From the NCBI GenBank assembly GCA_030544215.1, contig JARZZO010000003.1, positions 33,360,379 through 33,424,378 on the forward strand: 64,000 nt of DNA, read 5' to 3'. The notes under the pieces are model-generated. The model saw nothing but the letters and a program-made list of their open reading frames with translations, made no database searches and had not been told where the DNA came from. The stretch's first letter is position 1; each line of letters begins with the position of its first letter. Positions 14,301 to 26,100 of the stretch are shown one piece after another. The DNA comes from Zantedeschia hybrid cultivar. Taxonomy: Eukaryota; Streptophyta; Magnoliopsida; Alismatales; Araceae. Both the position numbers and the translations under genes were made by a program.

Positions 14301-16782
14301 ATAAGGCTTGGAATGAACATATCCATGGAGGGCTGAGCACAGGTCCAATTAATGTCACACTGAATGCAACTCCAGTTGATGTTAAAGTGAGGAGAAACAG
14401 GCTTAGATGGTTCGGGTATGCACCAGATTTGGCATTGGTTAAAAGATGTCATCACATCCAAATGGAGGATGACAAAAGGAGTAGGGAAAGCCCTAAAATA
14501 AGATGGTTTGGTTTGGTAAGAAAGGACATGACATTTCTAGGTTAACCTACAAACATGCAATTGGATATGGTGGGACATGATTCATGTAGTTGACCTCAAA
14601 TATATGGGATAATTTTTTTTTGGAATTCAAATAAATGGGATAAGGCATTGATGATAATGTTCTCGATGATGATATGGTAATTAGGCATGGAGATCTTCAA
14701 AGTGGTGGCATGTTGCCATATGCCACTCAAGTAAAATTATCTTGGCTATATCAGTTTTGATCCATCAGCCCTCATAACACCAATTGAATCTACATTACCT
14801 CCCATTGCTCCCAAGGTAGCTTTAGACCTATGCCAATTGTAATTAGCAAGGGAGATAGAGTTACAAATACAAGCTATACCTCAATATTTCCCATATGACA
14901 CCTCTACAGAAGTTCATGGAACAAAGCCAAGGAAAAATCCACTTATTGGCTGCATGACAAAAATGTTGTATTCCATAAAAGAGCATAATGCTTCATAGGT
15001 GCCTATTTTCTCAATTCTCTCTCATGACAAAAAGGATCTTGACAAGTTCTTCAAAATTTGTAGTGAATAAGACTGAAGAGATCATAGTTGATACTTTCCC
15101 ACTTTTCCTAAAGTGGACCAAGACTTCTGCACTACCAGCTGGTCTTGCTCACCTAGTGTATGACTATAGGCATATAAGGTACAATTATGATCCTGCTGCC
15201 CGTTGCCTTCTCTCTAGCAAAGTCAGCATGCGAAGACATCCCCAATTCTTTCAAAAATTCCAGCCCATTATTTTCTTCCTCACATCTACTTTTTGTTCCT
15301 TTCTTTTTTCTTATCCTCCCCACTCAAGCTCCACAGACTCCTCAACTGCATTTTTGTCAGGCTTCCTTCATTTGCCCCCTCTTCCTCTGTCACAAATATT
15401 GTCAAATATCCTTCCTCATCTAGTTTATTGATCCTTGAATTGGAAGTGCCTTCTGAAGAGTAAGCTTAACTTTGCTAAGGTTATTTGACAATTGTATCAC
15501 AAAAGATGGAGTTCAAGTAAAAGTCATGACTTTTGACTTTAGCAGACTATTCAAATCAAATGAACACTCATATGATTAGCCTTGTCTCATAGACAACCAC
15601 CCAGCCAATAAAACCGTCGATCAACAAAAAACCAACAGAAACAGAACTCTAAAACATCCGACTAAAATAATCATGCGAAATTAACAACATCAAATGCAAA
15701 CTATAGGAGCACCACTAAGATAGAGATGCTTTCAATCATCAAGAACAGCTTCTTGCCTAAAGAATCATGCAAAATTAGCAACATCACCCATCTGCTAAAA
15801 TCGTCGATCAACAAAAAAACCAACAGAAACAGAACTCTAAAACATCCAACTAAAAGAATCATGCAAAATTAACACCATCAAATCCAAACTGTAGGAGCAC
15901 CACTAAGATAGAGATGCTTTCAATCGTCAAGAACAGCTACTTGCCTAAAGCACACTTGCTGACGAAATGAGATTCTTACATTTATGGTGCTCCCTAGACA
16001 TGGAAAGCTCGAGCCCCGAAACCGCCGAGAACACTGCAAAAGCATCAAGTCAATCCTCATCCCCAAAAAAAAATAAAAAAAATAAAGCAAAACCTCAACT
16101 TTCATAATTGAACAGCAAGAACTAAAGGAGTTCTAGTCTATCCCCCACCCGTTCCATCACCAACCCACCTGATATTGCCGGGGTGAGCACGCCATCGCCA
16201 ATAACCATGCAGGTGCCGATCAAGGCGAGGATAAGCAGCAGGCGTTGCAGAACCCGGTGCTTCTCCAGCACCCTCTTAATCCTGGACCCCGTTCCCGCCT
16301 CCGGCCTGCCGTATGCGCAGCCGTCCTTCTTGTACGCCGACAGCTCCTCGTCGGCCACCTGGCCGTTGGGCAGGAAGCCCACCCGAGCGTGGCGGCACAG
16401 GAGGGAGTAGAGCGCGAAGGTGCCCCCTTCGCCATTGTCGTCCGCCCGCAGCACGATGAACACGTACTTGAGTAGAGGCACCAGCGTGAGCGTCCAGAAC
16501 ACGAAGGAGAGCACCCCGTAGATCTCCTCATTGGTCTCCGAGTGCTGTATGTCCTCCGCGAACGTGCTCTTGTACACGTAGAGCGGCGAGGTGCTCAGGT
16601 CACCGTACACCACCCCCAGGCTCTGGTAGGCCAGCGTCAGCACCGTGCTCCACGACTGCCGCTGCGCACAGAACCACCCCACTCGCCATTAGAGCAAGAC
16701 CCATGAACCCAAAAGAGTAAATTGCGGCCAAAGTTGTTACCTTGACGGGGTTGCTGCTGTACCGGCCACCCTCGAGATCCAT
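5357..16782 (-). CDS. HAK: HAK/KUP/KT potassium transporter, cluster II (HAK7/HAK10/KUP2-like)
   Basis: Intact nine-exon gene encoding 773 residues, close to the usual 770-860. Exons in transcript order: 16741-16782, 16169-16661, 15980-16033, 13042-13302, 12906-12958, 7683-7806, 7346-7600, 6168-6574 and 5357-5989. All introns are GT-AG and phases join without a break. The start MDLEGGRYSSNPVK is typical of cluster II. Signatures include GVVYGDLSTSPLYVYK (about residue 30), GGTFALYSLLCRH, GDGVLTPAIS, GTHRVGF, EAMFADLGHF, GSQSIITGTFSII and the C-terminal AFILGHSYVKAKKGSS and LEVGMIYHV. The family has 12 or so membrane helices and a cytosolic tail and moves K+ across the plasma membrane or tonoplast. 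Membership of the family is certain; the exact orthologue is an inference from the C-terminal half. Exons 1-2 are G/C-ending, later exons A/T-ending. Introns 3 and 5 (2.7 and 5.1 kb) carry transposon insertions. Confidence 0.96.
7866..8125. repeat. Short tandem duplications inside intron 5
   Basis: Two adjacent duplications lie in transporter intron 5 (7807-12905). One has a unit of about 60 bp ('caatacatc..ataagaa..tcatcatggactc', 7875-7990). The other has a unit of about 60 bp ('tgatacacatgacaaa..caagacctgc', 8010-8125). They do not touch splice sites. The rest of intron 5 outside the hAT element shows no coding potential. Confidence 0.6.
10598..11540. mobile_element. Non-autonomous hAT element in transporter intron 5
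   Basis: The terminal inverted repeats are TAGGGATGTCAATGG at the left and, on the complement of the right end, TAAGGATGTCAACGG. They are flanked by an 8-bp target duplication, CTCGGGAA (10590-10597) and CTCAGGAA (11541-11548), with one mismatch. TIR type and 8-bp duplication are diagnostic of the hAT superfamily. The 943-bp interior encodes no transposase; the subterminal regions are rich in ATCCG/CGGAT words, the usual kind of transposase-binding repeats. An adjacent duplicated copy of the target (about 10499-10563) lacks the element and shows the empty site. The element lies in an intron away from splice sites and should not alter the protein. Confidence 0.85.
13640..14670 (+). pseudogene. 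RTE-type LINE fragment (reverse transcriptase C-terminal part)
   Basis: A degenerate plus-strand fragment inside transporter intron 3, opposite in orientation to the host gene. Around 13806-13880 the translation resembles the RT catalytic block (LFANDIVFANENIDGLN, with FAND in place of F/YADD). Around 14090-14500 it resembles the conserved 3' part of plant RTE LINEs, including RRNRLRWFGY. The end carries the typical 'gacctcaaatatatgggataa' block followed by a TGATGA-rich tail near 14645-14670. Stops and frame changes show it is dead. Family assignment rests on recalled similarity. Confidence 0.75.
15609..15951. repeat. Tandem duplication in intron 3, about 187-bp unit
   Basis: The sequence starting 'cgtcgatcaacaaaaaacc' at 15615 repeats at 15802, and both copies end near 'cttgcctaaag' (15762 and 15950). 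The second copy stops about 30 bp from the 5' splice site of intron 3 (15979) and does not disrupt it. Confidence 0.85.
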
Positions 16783-17234
16783 GGGAGGAGATGGAGCTGC
16801 TTGGAGAGGTGGGGGATGCTCAAATTCTCAGCAAGCTCATCCTTTTCTGCAGCTATAGAACAACAGGGAAGACGCAGAAGGGAAAAAGCCTCCCCAGCAA
16901 GGAACTGCAGGAGTAGAAGCGATAGGAATGGAAGAAGGAATAATTTGGTTAGCAAAGTGGCTCTTTTTCCTCTCGCACGGCCGCCTTGGACGTGGGGTGT
17001 TGGGCTTCTTTTTGAATTCGCAAATCAAGGGAGGAGTTGAACAGCCATGGAGAGAGAGAGAGAGAGAGAGAGAGTAAGAACAAGACTGGTGAGAGATTAG
17101 ATTATTCTACTGTGGGGAGGAGTGGAAGGAGGAGTTGGTCTGTAGTTGGTGGCTGCTTCTTTTTTGTTTCTGCTCTCTTCCCTCCTTCTCCACTCTTTCC
17201 GTTTCCTTTTTTTTCCCTCCTCCTCCCTCTGAGC

Positions 17235-17242
17235 TATTTATA
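17235..17242 (-). promoter_or_regulatory. TATA box of the potassium transporter gene
   Basis: TATAAATA reads on the minus strand, centred in a GCTATAAATAGC palindrome about 450 bp upstream of the start codon at 16782. Transcription would be expected to start near 17205, giving a leader of roughly 420 nt. The leader is very rich in CT on the gene strand, including a (GA)n run on the plus strand at about 17051-17074, as is common in plant 5' leaders. No transcript evidence is available here. Confidence 0.65.
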
Positions 17243-17699
17243 GCAATCCCTGTTCCTGTACCAGTTTCTTCTTGGAGTGGCCAAAAACAAAACGTCTCTG
17301 ATCTCTCTGGGAGCTTCCACAGGCGCGCAGAGAGTAGGATGGAGAGAGATAGAGAGAGTGCTTGAGGTGGGGAAGAGAGAGAGGGTGCAGAAGAGAGAGA
17401 AAAGGGAAGTGGGTAGTTTTGTTTTGGTGCGTTGTGGGAGCGAGCGGCCCCGGTGGTGCTCCTGATCACCAAGCAGCGCACACACAAAGTGGGAAAAAAA
17501 AAAAAAAGAGTTCTTTTTCACAGAAGGCTGTCCACCCTGACGTTACTGCAACAAAAGGGTGAAGAAGGCCACGTTTATAGGTGCATTAGCAAAGATTTTA
17601 CTTCACCTAGCAGTCAAAAAGAATTTGCTCAAAAGAACCCGGTGGTGATAGGGACTGCGGACTCTTATCTTATCCCCACTGTCCAAACTTCAAATGGGT

Positions 17700-17895
17700 T
17701 GTTAAATTAACGGTCGGATCGACTCGGATTTTTTATGATTTGATACAAATCAGATTAACTCGTGCCGATTCGTGCGATCTTGTACGAGTCGTATAGTCAA
17801 ATCGTACAGACTCGATCGAATCGTATCAATTCAGATTCGTCCTGATACAATACGAATCGTCCGAGTCCACACGAATCGATCGGATACGGCAAACT
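17700..17895. repeat. Segment dense in GATTCGT/ACGAATC words
   Basis: Upstream of the transporter promoter, about 190 bp consist largely of permuted gattcgt, tacgatt, gactcg and cgatcg words on both strands. This resembles subterminal repeat arrays of DNA transposons, but I cannot find matching terminal inverted repeats or a target duplication, so it is left unclassified. 17900-18880 shows nothing else that I can identify. Confidence 0.4.
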
Positions 17896-18884
17896 CTTAA
17901 TGGAAAGTTAAGCAGTGGCATGCACTTATTATTATTGCCGCCCCGTGCCATGCCCACTGTCCAGCCTCTGGAGCCTTTCCATTTGGAGCGGCCTGTCCTT
18001 GTTTAGAGACACCTTTTGTTCACGACCAATGGAAGGGGTGGTGGGGATGTGGATGCAGGCTTGGAATCCCATCACCCCCAGGCTCCCCCTAGTGTTAAAA
18101 TACCAAGTACCATTTGGAGACTGTAATTAATATGGAATCCAAAGATGTGGTTAGGGCGGGTATCTTTGATCTCTGTGTTGCGCCGCCTCCACTAAAAGGA
18201 GCTTCACATTGCTCCTCTCTCTTTATCTCTCTCTCCATCCTCCTCAACTCTCTCAGTTGGGTGTCAACTTAAGAGTGGTTCTATTAAGATTTAGAAATTA
18301 ATGTTAAGGTACTCGTGTATCTAAAGTCATAATGGAGTTACCTCACTATTGCACCAAGGCAGTGACGGATCTAATCTTATCTAGTGAGTTCTTTTAATCT
18401 TATCCAATGGAGTTCTAAGATTCTACTAGATTTTGTCAAATTTATTAACCTAATTTAAAGTATTATAGTCTGAGATTCTATTGACCTAACTTAGGACCTT
18501 ACTGATACAACCCAAGACCCAATATAACTTAGTCCAAGATATTTATGACTTAATGTCCGAGTGATCACATGCTGTGACAGTTGTGAAGGAAAAATCTGGT
18601 GAATACTCTTTAGTTCCAATCTGTTCATCTGCACATATTCTCAATTTTATCAGGTTGAGAAACAGATTAATCGGTGGTCCTCATCACCGTTCATGCCAAG
18701 CTTGTTGGTGTGGAATAATCAGGAGTAGTCGGCAACAGGCTTGCAACCCAGATTCTTTTTGAAGACCCGGGGGACAGCTATAGGGGCCGGAAACTTAACT
18801 CTAGATAATATCAATTCTCTGTTGTCCAGAGCTGAAACGCTTGTTCATGTTAGTGGGACGGTTCAAAAAAAAAAAGTTAGTGGA

Positions 18885-19491
18885 TGTTAGAATAATCTTA
18901 CATAAAAAAAAAAAATACAAAATCAAAAAGTGTTTAATAGATAGTGTCTACTCCACTCATAGTCTTAAAGTTTTGAGTTGGATGACCTAATAACTTTAAC
19001 ATAGTATCTGAACTCATGATTGCGAACCGGGCTGCGCATCCATATTTGTGGTCACGTGACAGAACTTAAAATCGGCTTGCACGTGAGGAGGCATGTTAGA
19101 ATAGTCCTTCATCGGAAAAAAGACAAAATTAAAAAGTGTTTAGTAGATGGTGCTTACCCCACTCATAACTTTAGCTCCACTTTGTTTGCAGAATAAGTTA
19201 TTACGTGAGGACCCACTGACGGAATGGCTTATACTAGAATAAGAGGTGTTTCGTTTTGATAGTTTTGTGGGGCCCGCTGACAGAATAAGAAGAATAAGTA
19301 ATTTTTAGGTCTAGGGTGGGATGACTTATTCTCCTTATTCTCCGAATACGTTATTCTGTACCGGTATAAGTCATTCCGCTTGTCAAAGCAAAATTAAACT
19401 TATTCTCTCCTAATTCATCTTTATTTTTTTCCTATTCTCCAATCGAAGTGGCGCTTAAGATTTTGAATTAGATGGCCCAATAACTTCAACA
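18885..19491 (+). mobile_element. TRIM (miniature LTR retrotransposon) with nested MITE
   Basis: LTR 1 (18885-19001) and LTR 2 (19094-19173 plus 19458-19491) both begin TGTTAGAATA and end in CAACA/TAACA. Right after LTR 1 is a decayed initiator-Met primer site (TAGTATCTGAAC, compare TGGTATCAGAGC), and just before LTR 2 is a purine-rich tract (gtgaggaggc). The 92-bp interior has no coding capacity, which defines a TRIM. Candidate target duplication is GTGGA (18880-18884) against ATAGA (19492-19496), two transitions apart. LTR 2 is split by the MITE at 19174. Confidence 0.8.
19174..19454. mobile_element. Tourist-like (PIF/Harbinger) MITE, 281 bp
   Basis: The imperfect terminal inverted repeats read GCTCCACTTTGTTTGC at the left and, on the complement of the right end, GCGCCACTTCGATTGG. 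They are flanked by TTA direct repeats at 19171-19173 and 19455-19457, the PIF/Harbinger target. The other LTR of the host TRIM (around 18963-18968) preserves the uninterrupted TTA site. There is no transposase. 19492-20685 shows no gene or repeat that I can support. Confidence 0.8.
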
Positions 19492-20690
19492 ATAGAATTA
19501 GTTATCAGGGTAATCTTGACGGTAAGTTTCATTCGATGCTTGACCCACCAGTCAGGTATTTCCTCTCCTTGTCAGGTTATTGATAAGTTCAGCTCTTTTC
19601 TTTCTACTATTCTTGGACTTGCCAAGATAGTGAGGCCCCATCAGAGATGGGCAGGATCAGGATGCTGAAGTTTCCTCTTCAATCTTAGTTAATTCACAGG
19701 GCCTTCGAGTTGGACTGCAGTTTGGCAGGATAAGAGCAGGGAAGAGTGGTGAGGAGTGTACGTGTGGAGCTATAAACCACATGCCTCTTGAGCAGGATGA
19801 GGTTGAAAATTAGGTTGGGATTTTAAAAGATCACCATGTGTGACAATAGGATATTTACTTTGAAGAAAAGAGGAAAAAAAAAATTCCACTGCTGAGATGG
19901 TGAAAGGCTGTGAATTGTACCATTCCTTGGTTATATAATGCCAAATCTATAATATATTACATGGTAGGGGCATAAACAATCAACAACAACAACCACTGAG
20001 ATTACTGCGAACCCCTTATGCATGTCCATTTTATATTCGTCCCTACTCAATTGAATTAGGCGTGTCTTTTTATCATAGAGAAGAAAGGGAAACTTTAGCA
20101 AAGAAGATTAAGAAAGGAAGAAACAACTAGTGGGGTTCCCATGGGAGGCAGAAACTTGGGCAGGCTTTTCTGGACTGAAGTTCGTGAGAAAACCCATGTA
20201 GGAGGTGGCCTTCTAGAGTATCTTCCCATGACCAAATCCCAACCATTTTGAGATGTACCCACCCTTCAATTGTTTAATGTGTAAGGTGATGATCATGCTT
20301 ATGATGTATTTTTTTTTTCTTTAATGATCACATAGATGCTATCGGGTGCAAATTGTTTACTACTGCAACTTAACAAATGCCACCGACACACCTAAATCTA
20401 AATGGGTTTCAACATGGATGCCATTGTTAAAGTTAAAACTGCATAAATGTGATGGAAAAAATGTATTGGGTATGGACCTTGGTTTACAATTTACAGAATA
20501 TGTTTGCTGTTGCCCAAGAACGAAATATGTTTGGAACAAGAAAGCAACCTTTCCTCCCCTCCCCTTGTGGCCCACCTACCCCCACTATTGTGATATTTTT
20601 GTCCTCTCGTAAGGAAGAATCCTCTTTTGGCACTTGTCAATCTTTACTGAAACAATTTGGAAATCGGAGCACACCGGTCTCCTATTGTAT

Positions 20691-20826
20691 TGTTATGAAA
20701 ATATACAAGTACAAAGGCCCAAACAAGGGCAATGCCAGTCGGCTAGACTTCTTATTTCTAGTATTATACAAAGAATAGAAAGGAGAAAGAGGAAAAGCCT
20801 ATATACAAGATATGTACACGTCAACA
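20691..20826 (-). mobile_element. Copia 3' LTR
   Basis: On the minus strand the LTR starts TGTTGACGTG at 20826, directly after a polypurine tract (GAGGGGAGG, 20827-20835). It ends about 136 bp later with CATAACA. The small size fits plant Copia lineages with short LTRs. A matching 5' LTR is not present in the window because the 5' end of this element is lost, so the left boundary is tentative. Confidence 0.6.
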
Positions 20827-20950
20827 CCTCCCCTCAAGCTCACCGGATATAACAGACCGAGAGTTTGCCAACCAACTTGCAAAAACGTGGAGTAGCCTCA
20901 GATTTAGTGAAGAGGTTAGCAAGTTGCTCAGCTGTAGAGACATAAGGAAG
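20827..20950 (-). pseudogene. Copia polyprotein, extreme C-terminus
   Basis: The minus-strand translation gives LQLSNLLTSSLNLRLLHVF followed by a stop in the polypurine tract, the usual C-terminal end of Copia RNase H. It is the distal piece of the Copia element that resumes at 29999, separated by the Tekay insertion at a GGAAG target. Confidence 0.7.
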
Positions 20951-21941
20951 TGTAACGGCTCGCCACCCTATAATCGGAGATCCGATTATTAAATGGGTAT
21001 CGAATCATTATTTTGGAACCAAACTAGGATTTAGATAAGTCTGGGAAATAAATAATTAACTAAACTAAACATTCACATCGCATTGAATTGAAAAGGAAGT
21101 ACAAGAATTAAAAGTTATTACAATGCGACTCGACACAGCAAATAATCACATATTCCAACTGAAAAGAAATAATTAAGCGTACATGCCAGAAAATAAAATA
21201 ACAACTACGTCGGGGCATACCTCGGAACAACGGCTGTTGGCGCGCAACTCAAAGCAGCACTCTCCTCGCTAAGCCTGCCTGAAACCCTCACCTGAAAACC
21301 GCAGGGGTGAGTCTCAACGAAAAGACTCAGTAATTTCGATCCCCACCGCCCACTCACGCACCCACAAGAGCAGTAGCATAGATAAAGGTAAAATAAGTAA
21401 GTAAAGCAGTAATTACTACTCCTAATTCTCGATATAAACCACGTGCATTCGAAATGTAACACGCATATCTCAGAAACCATTCTACCAGAGAACCTACAAC
21501 CAACGTCTCGGCAAAACACGCCAACCACACAACCAAACGTGGGAAACACCGACCCACTGAGACCAAACAGTAACCCCTCGGATAGCACACTAGCTACTCT
21601 GGCTCAACTGGCTCAGGTGGTTACTCCTTCCCTCAGCACGAGTGACACTCCACAGGTACCACTCCTACACCGGTACTAGCTAACCCCGAAGTATACCAGG
21701 TGACCCTCTCTCTAGGCATCACTCACCATTCCCACACCGACGCTGTGTCCCTCCCACACCGACACAGGGTGGCAAGCGCTACAACTGTCACTCTAGGTCT
21801 ACAATCGCACGAAACACAACACAGTGTGATCCGATCACATAAGAATCCTTATCTTCGAGTACGATTTCAAACATGCAATAAACCAAATTATCTAACAGTA
21901 TGAAGATATGTTAACAGTATGAATTAATGTGATTCTGTCTT

Positions 21942-22193
21942 GAATCGTGTCGCCCAAGACCGACGTTATTCAAACCTCCTAAACTGGTTCATGAAATCTC
22001 GGCCTCAAAATATGACCTAAAACGCGTCGTTCCGGGAAGCCGCTATTTAAAAAGGCGTCGTTGTCCTTAGACCCCATTCACAACAGAAGTCCCCTCTGAC
22101 AAAAACCATTTCCGGGACAATTTCTGCCTAAATGGCGTCGTGCTGGCCCGTCGCCATTCTGAATGGCGTCGTCCTAGCGCGACATCATTTAGC
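21942..22193. repeat. Palindrome cluster 1 in Tekay 3' LTR
   Basis: Five interrupted palindromes of the form GCGTC-N10-GACGC/T. The left half-sites are at 21946, 22023, 22054, 22134 and 22165 (steps 77, 31, 80, 31), and each right half-site begins exactly 16 bp after its left half-site. A-rich sequence precedes and T-rich sequence follows the arms. The same five are in the other LTR at 28854-29094. Confidence 0.85.
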
Positions 22194-22773
22194 GCTAGAA
22201 ATCAGGTTTCTGCAGCTCGACCCGAGGGTCCCCTTTAACCCCAAATTCGTCCCAAAAACATCCAAAACAGGGAAAATGAAAAGGGAAACCAATCCATCAC
22301 AGGAAAACTCACAAATCCACATTCATAGAAACCACCATAACCATCAAGAAATCCCTTTAACATGCTTATTCTACCAAAAAAAAACCCATACACTTATTAT
22401 GCTTCAAAGTGGGAAAACATGGTTTTAAGTTGAAACACCACGGGGATCGTCACCCTACCGGTTACTCGGACTCCTCCTAGCTCCAAGTCGCCAACCCGTC
22501 TCGCCCCACGCCGCCGACGGTACCGCCGTGGACGTCGTTACTCCACCGGGACGTTGGCCGCCGTCTAGAGAGAAAAACGCCGCGGAGGAGATGGTGGTGG
22601 TAGTGGTGGGAGTTGGGAGGTTATTGGAGTGGAGGGAGAGGTGAAATGAAGGGAGGAAAAGGAAGGAGGGGGAAAGGGGCCGCTGGAGCCGCCGGAGGAA
22701 GAGAGGAGAGAGGAGAGGAAGGAGGGAATGAGGGAAAGGAATGAGGATTCGCGGGGTCAACCAGAAGCTGGGT

Positions 22774-23005
22774 AAAACGCGTCGTGCATGCCCGACGTCT
22801 TTCAGGTGACAAGACCGGGCCGTACACTGACAAGCCAGGGTCGTACTCTGAAAGACGTCGTCCATCCAAGACGCCATTCAGACGATATGACCAGGGACGT
22901 ACTCTCGCGACCCAAGGCCAGCCCACGTGGCGCCCACGTGGCTCAGCCTAAAATGCATCTACATTGTTGGACGCCGTTTAAACCGCGTCGAGCAAGCTCG
23001 ACACG
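22774..23005. repeat. Palindrome cluster 2 in Tekay 3' LTR
   Basis: Four palindromes with left half-sites at 22778, 22854, 22954 and 22984, again with a 10-bp spacer. In the other LTR they are at 29685, 29761, 29850 and 29880 (steps 76, 89, 30). Confidence 0.85.
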
Positions 23006-23102
23006 AAACATAACAGAGTCCCAGCCCCATCAGGGCCTGAACTACGGGATTCGACCCTGAAAACTGACCCGATAACCGGATCCGAAAATCTCAATCCTTA
23101 CA

Positions 23103-26100
23103 TTCTCCCCCACTTAAAAGAATTTCGTCCCCGAAATTGCCTGTTACAATTAACGAGGTTGAAACATAAGGATACAAGCTCACAAAAGAACTTACGAGAA
23201 AAGGTAGGAAAACTGCTCTCGCATCTCATCCTCGCGGTCCCAGGTTGCCTCGCCCCCGGAGCGATACTGTCAAATCACCTTAACCAGAGGTACAATCTTG
23301 TTCCGAAGGACTTGTTCCCTGCGATCCTCAATACGTACTGGAAACTCTGGAAAGGACAAGTCCTCAGCGACTTCCAATTCTGAAAAATCTAAAACATGAG
23401 ATGGATCCTGAACATATCTCCTCAGCAAAGAAATATGGAACACATCGTGCACCCCTGCAAGATTGGGCGGCAAGGCTAGCTGATACGCCGCTTCCCTAAT
23501 TCGAGAAAGAATGGGAAAAGGCCCAATATATCGTGGACTCAGCTTACCTCGCTTCCCGAATCTCATCACACCCTTGGAAGGTGAGACTCGGAGAAACACG
23601 TGGTCCCCAACCTCAAACTCAAGCGGTCTCCTACGGATGTCTACATAACTCTTCTTTCTGCTCTGAGCTGTAATCAATCTCTGTTGTACCACTTTGGCAA
23701 CCTCAGCACACTGCTGTACCAACTCTGGTCCCGCTATCTGCCTCTCGCCAATCTCAGACCAATTTACAGGGGATCGACACGGCCATCCGTACAATGCCTC
23801 ATAAGGCGTCATGCCGATACTGGAATGGTAACTGTTGTTGTAAGCAAACTCTACTGTAGACAAGTGCTGCTCCTAAGAACCTCCCCAATCTAGGCAACAT
23901 GCCCTGAGCATATCCTCCATAGTCTGAATGGTCCTCTCCGACTGCCCATCAGTCTCGGGATGATAGGCCGAGCTGAAGGCTAACTGCGTGCCCAAGGCCT
24001 TCTGAAAACTCTTCCAGAACTTAGAAGTAAATCTCGGATCCCGATCTGATACGATGGATAAGGGTACTCCGTGCAGAGAGATGATCCAATCCACAAACAG
24101 CTTAGCCAACTTACCGACTGACCAGTCATTCCTAATAGCCAGGAAGTGTGCCGACTTGGTCAATCGATCAACAATGACCCAGATCGCGTCCTTTCTGCCA
24201 GGGGATACAGGTAATCCCATCACAAAGTCCATAGTTACATGCTCCCATTTCCATTCCGGGATCGGCAAAGGCTGCAACAACCCTCCTGGTCTCTAATGTT
24301 CTGCCTTAACCTGCTGACAAGTCATGCACCTAGCCACATAATCAGCCACATCCTTCTTCATACCAGGCCACCAAAAGTGCCTCCTCAAACAATGATACAT
24401 CTTAGTCGTTCTGGGATGCACTGTATATCTAGAACGGTGCGCCTCATCCAGGACACTCCTGCGCACGTCCTCCTCGGTCAGAACATAGAGTCTGCTTCTA
24501 AACTTGACTATACCATCATCCCACAATTCCACCTCTGGTCTCTGGAGAATCTGCAGTAACTCTGCATCTGCCCTCTGAGCCTCAATTACGGCATGGTACA
24601 CTGCTGGCCTCACAGTTAAGCTAGCCAATACAGCTCTATCAGCCTCTCGCGGAACTCTAAAGGAAGATTCCGCAACCTGCTCAAATAACCTTCATTCTCT
24701 AACCATGAGATATGACACGACCGTCTTCCGACTCAAGGCATCGGCCACCACATTAGCCTTGCCTTGATGATAAGAAAGGTCGAGGTCATAATCCTTGATA
24801 AATTCCATCCACCTGCGCTGCCTCAAGTTCATATCCTTCTGCGTTAATACAGACTTCAGGCTCTTGTGATCAGTAAAAACCTGAAATTTTTCTCCATACA
24901 AATAGTGCCTCCAGATCTTCAATGCAAATACCACAGCTGCCAACTCTAAGTCATGAGTGGGATAGTTCTCCTCATTCTTCTTCAGCTGTCTAGAAGCATA
25001 GGCTACAACCTTACCATGCTGCATCAGAACTGCACCCAAACCTCGACGTGATGCATCTGAATAAACTACAAATCCACCTGAACCTGATGGAAGCACCAAC
25101 ACTGGAGCCGAAGTGAGGCGAGTCTTCAACTCATTGAAACTCCGCTCACACTCCTCGGTCCACACAAAACGAACTCCCTTACGAGTCAACCTCGATAAGG
25201 GGGCCGCTATCGAAGAAAAACCCTGAACAAACTGCCTGTAATAACCTGCTAGCCCCAAGAAGCTCCTGACTCAGTTACTGTTGTTGGCCTGCTCCAATCC
25301 ATCACTGCCTCAATCTTGGCTGGATCCACTGCAATGATATCACCAAAAATGGCATGCCCCAGAAAGTGCACCTTGTCTAACCAGAATTCACACTTGCTAA
25401 ACTTGGCATAGAGTTGGTGCTCTCTCAGACCTTGCAATACCACCTGAAGATGTGTGGCATGCTCTTCCTCAGAAGAAGAGTATATCAAAATATCATCTAC
25501 AAATACCACCACAAACTGATCCAGATAGGCCCTGAAGACCCGGTTCATCAAATCCATAAAAGTCGTCGGAGCATTGGTCAAGCCAAAAGGCATAACCAAA
25601 AACTCATAATGTCCATACTGAGTCCTAAAGGCCGTCTTACTAACATCAACCTCACGGATCCTCATCTGATAATATCCTAATCTCAAATCAATCTTTGAAA
25701 ACACCTTCGCAGACCGCAACTGATCCATCAGATCGTCGATCCTCGGAAGTGGGTACTTGTTCTTTATCGTCACCTGGTTCAGCTGTCTATAATCAATACA
25801 CAACCTCAAAGAACCATCCTTCTTCCTGACAAATAGAACTGGAGCACCCCACGGAGAAGTACTAGGACGAATGAAACTCTTATCCAGTAGCTCCTGCAAC
25901 TGCGCCTTCAACTCAGCGAGTTCAGCTGGAGCCATCCGATACGGGGCCTTAGACAAAGGCGCCGTACCTGGTGCAAGCTCAATGGTAAACTCAACCTCTC
26001 GTTGAGGAGGAAGGCCAGACAACTCCTCAGGAAACACATCAACAAAATCACAAACTATAAGCACCTCCCAAGAACTGGAACTACTACTAACATCAGCTAA

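Larger units (their letters stand above)
20951..23102 (-). repeat. Tekay 3' LTR
   Basis: The 2152-bp LTR is collinear with 27854-29998 with scattered substitutions and small indels. One example is an extra 'cgcccacgtgg' at about 22931-22941 that the other copy lacks. It carries nine GGCGTC-N10-GACGCC palindromes (left half-sites start at 21946, 22023, 22054, 22134, 22165, 22778, 22854, 22954 and 22984). The short reading frames on either strand are not genes. Confidence 0.95.

Noticed and set aside
14096..14545. 149-codon frame as a host gene
   Set aside because: The translation matches the 3' part of an RTE LINE and lies in an intron of the transporter.
16183..16531. Long frames opposite or shifted to transporter exon 2
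   Set aside because: Shadow frames of a GC-rich exon whose correct frame gives a clear HAK/KUP protein.
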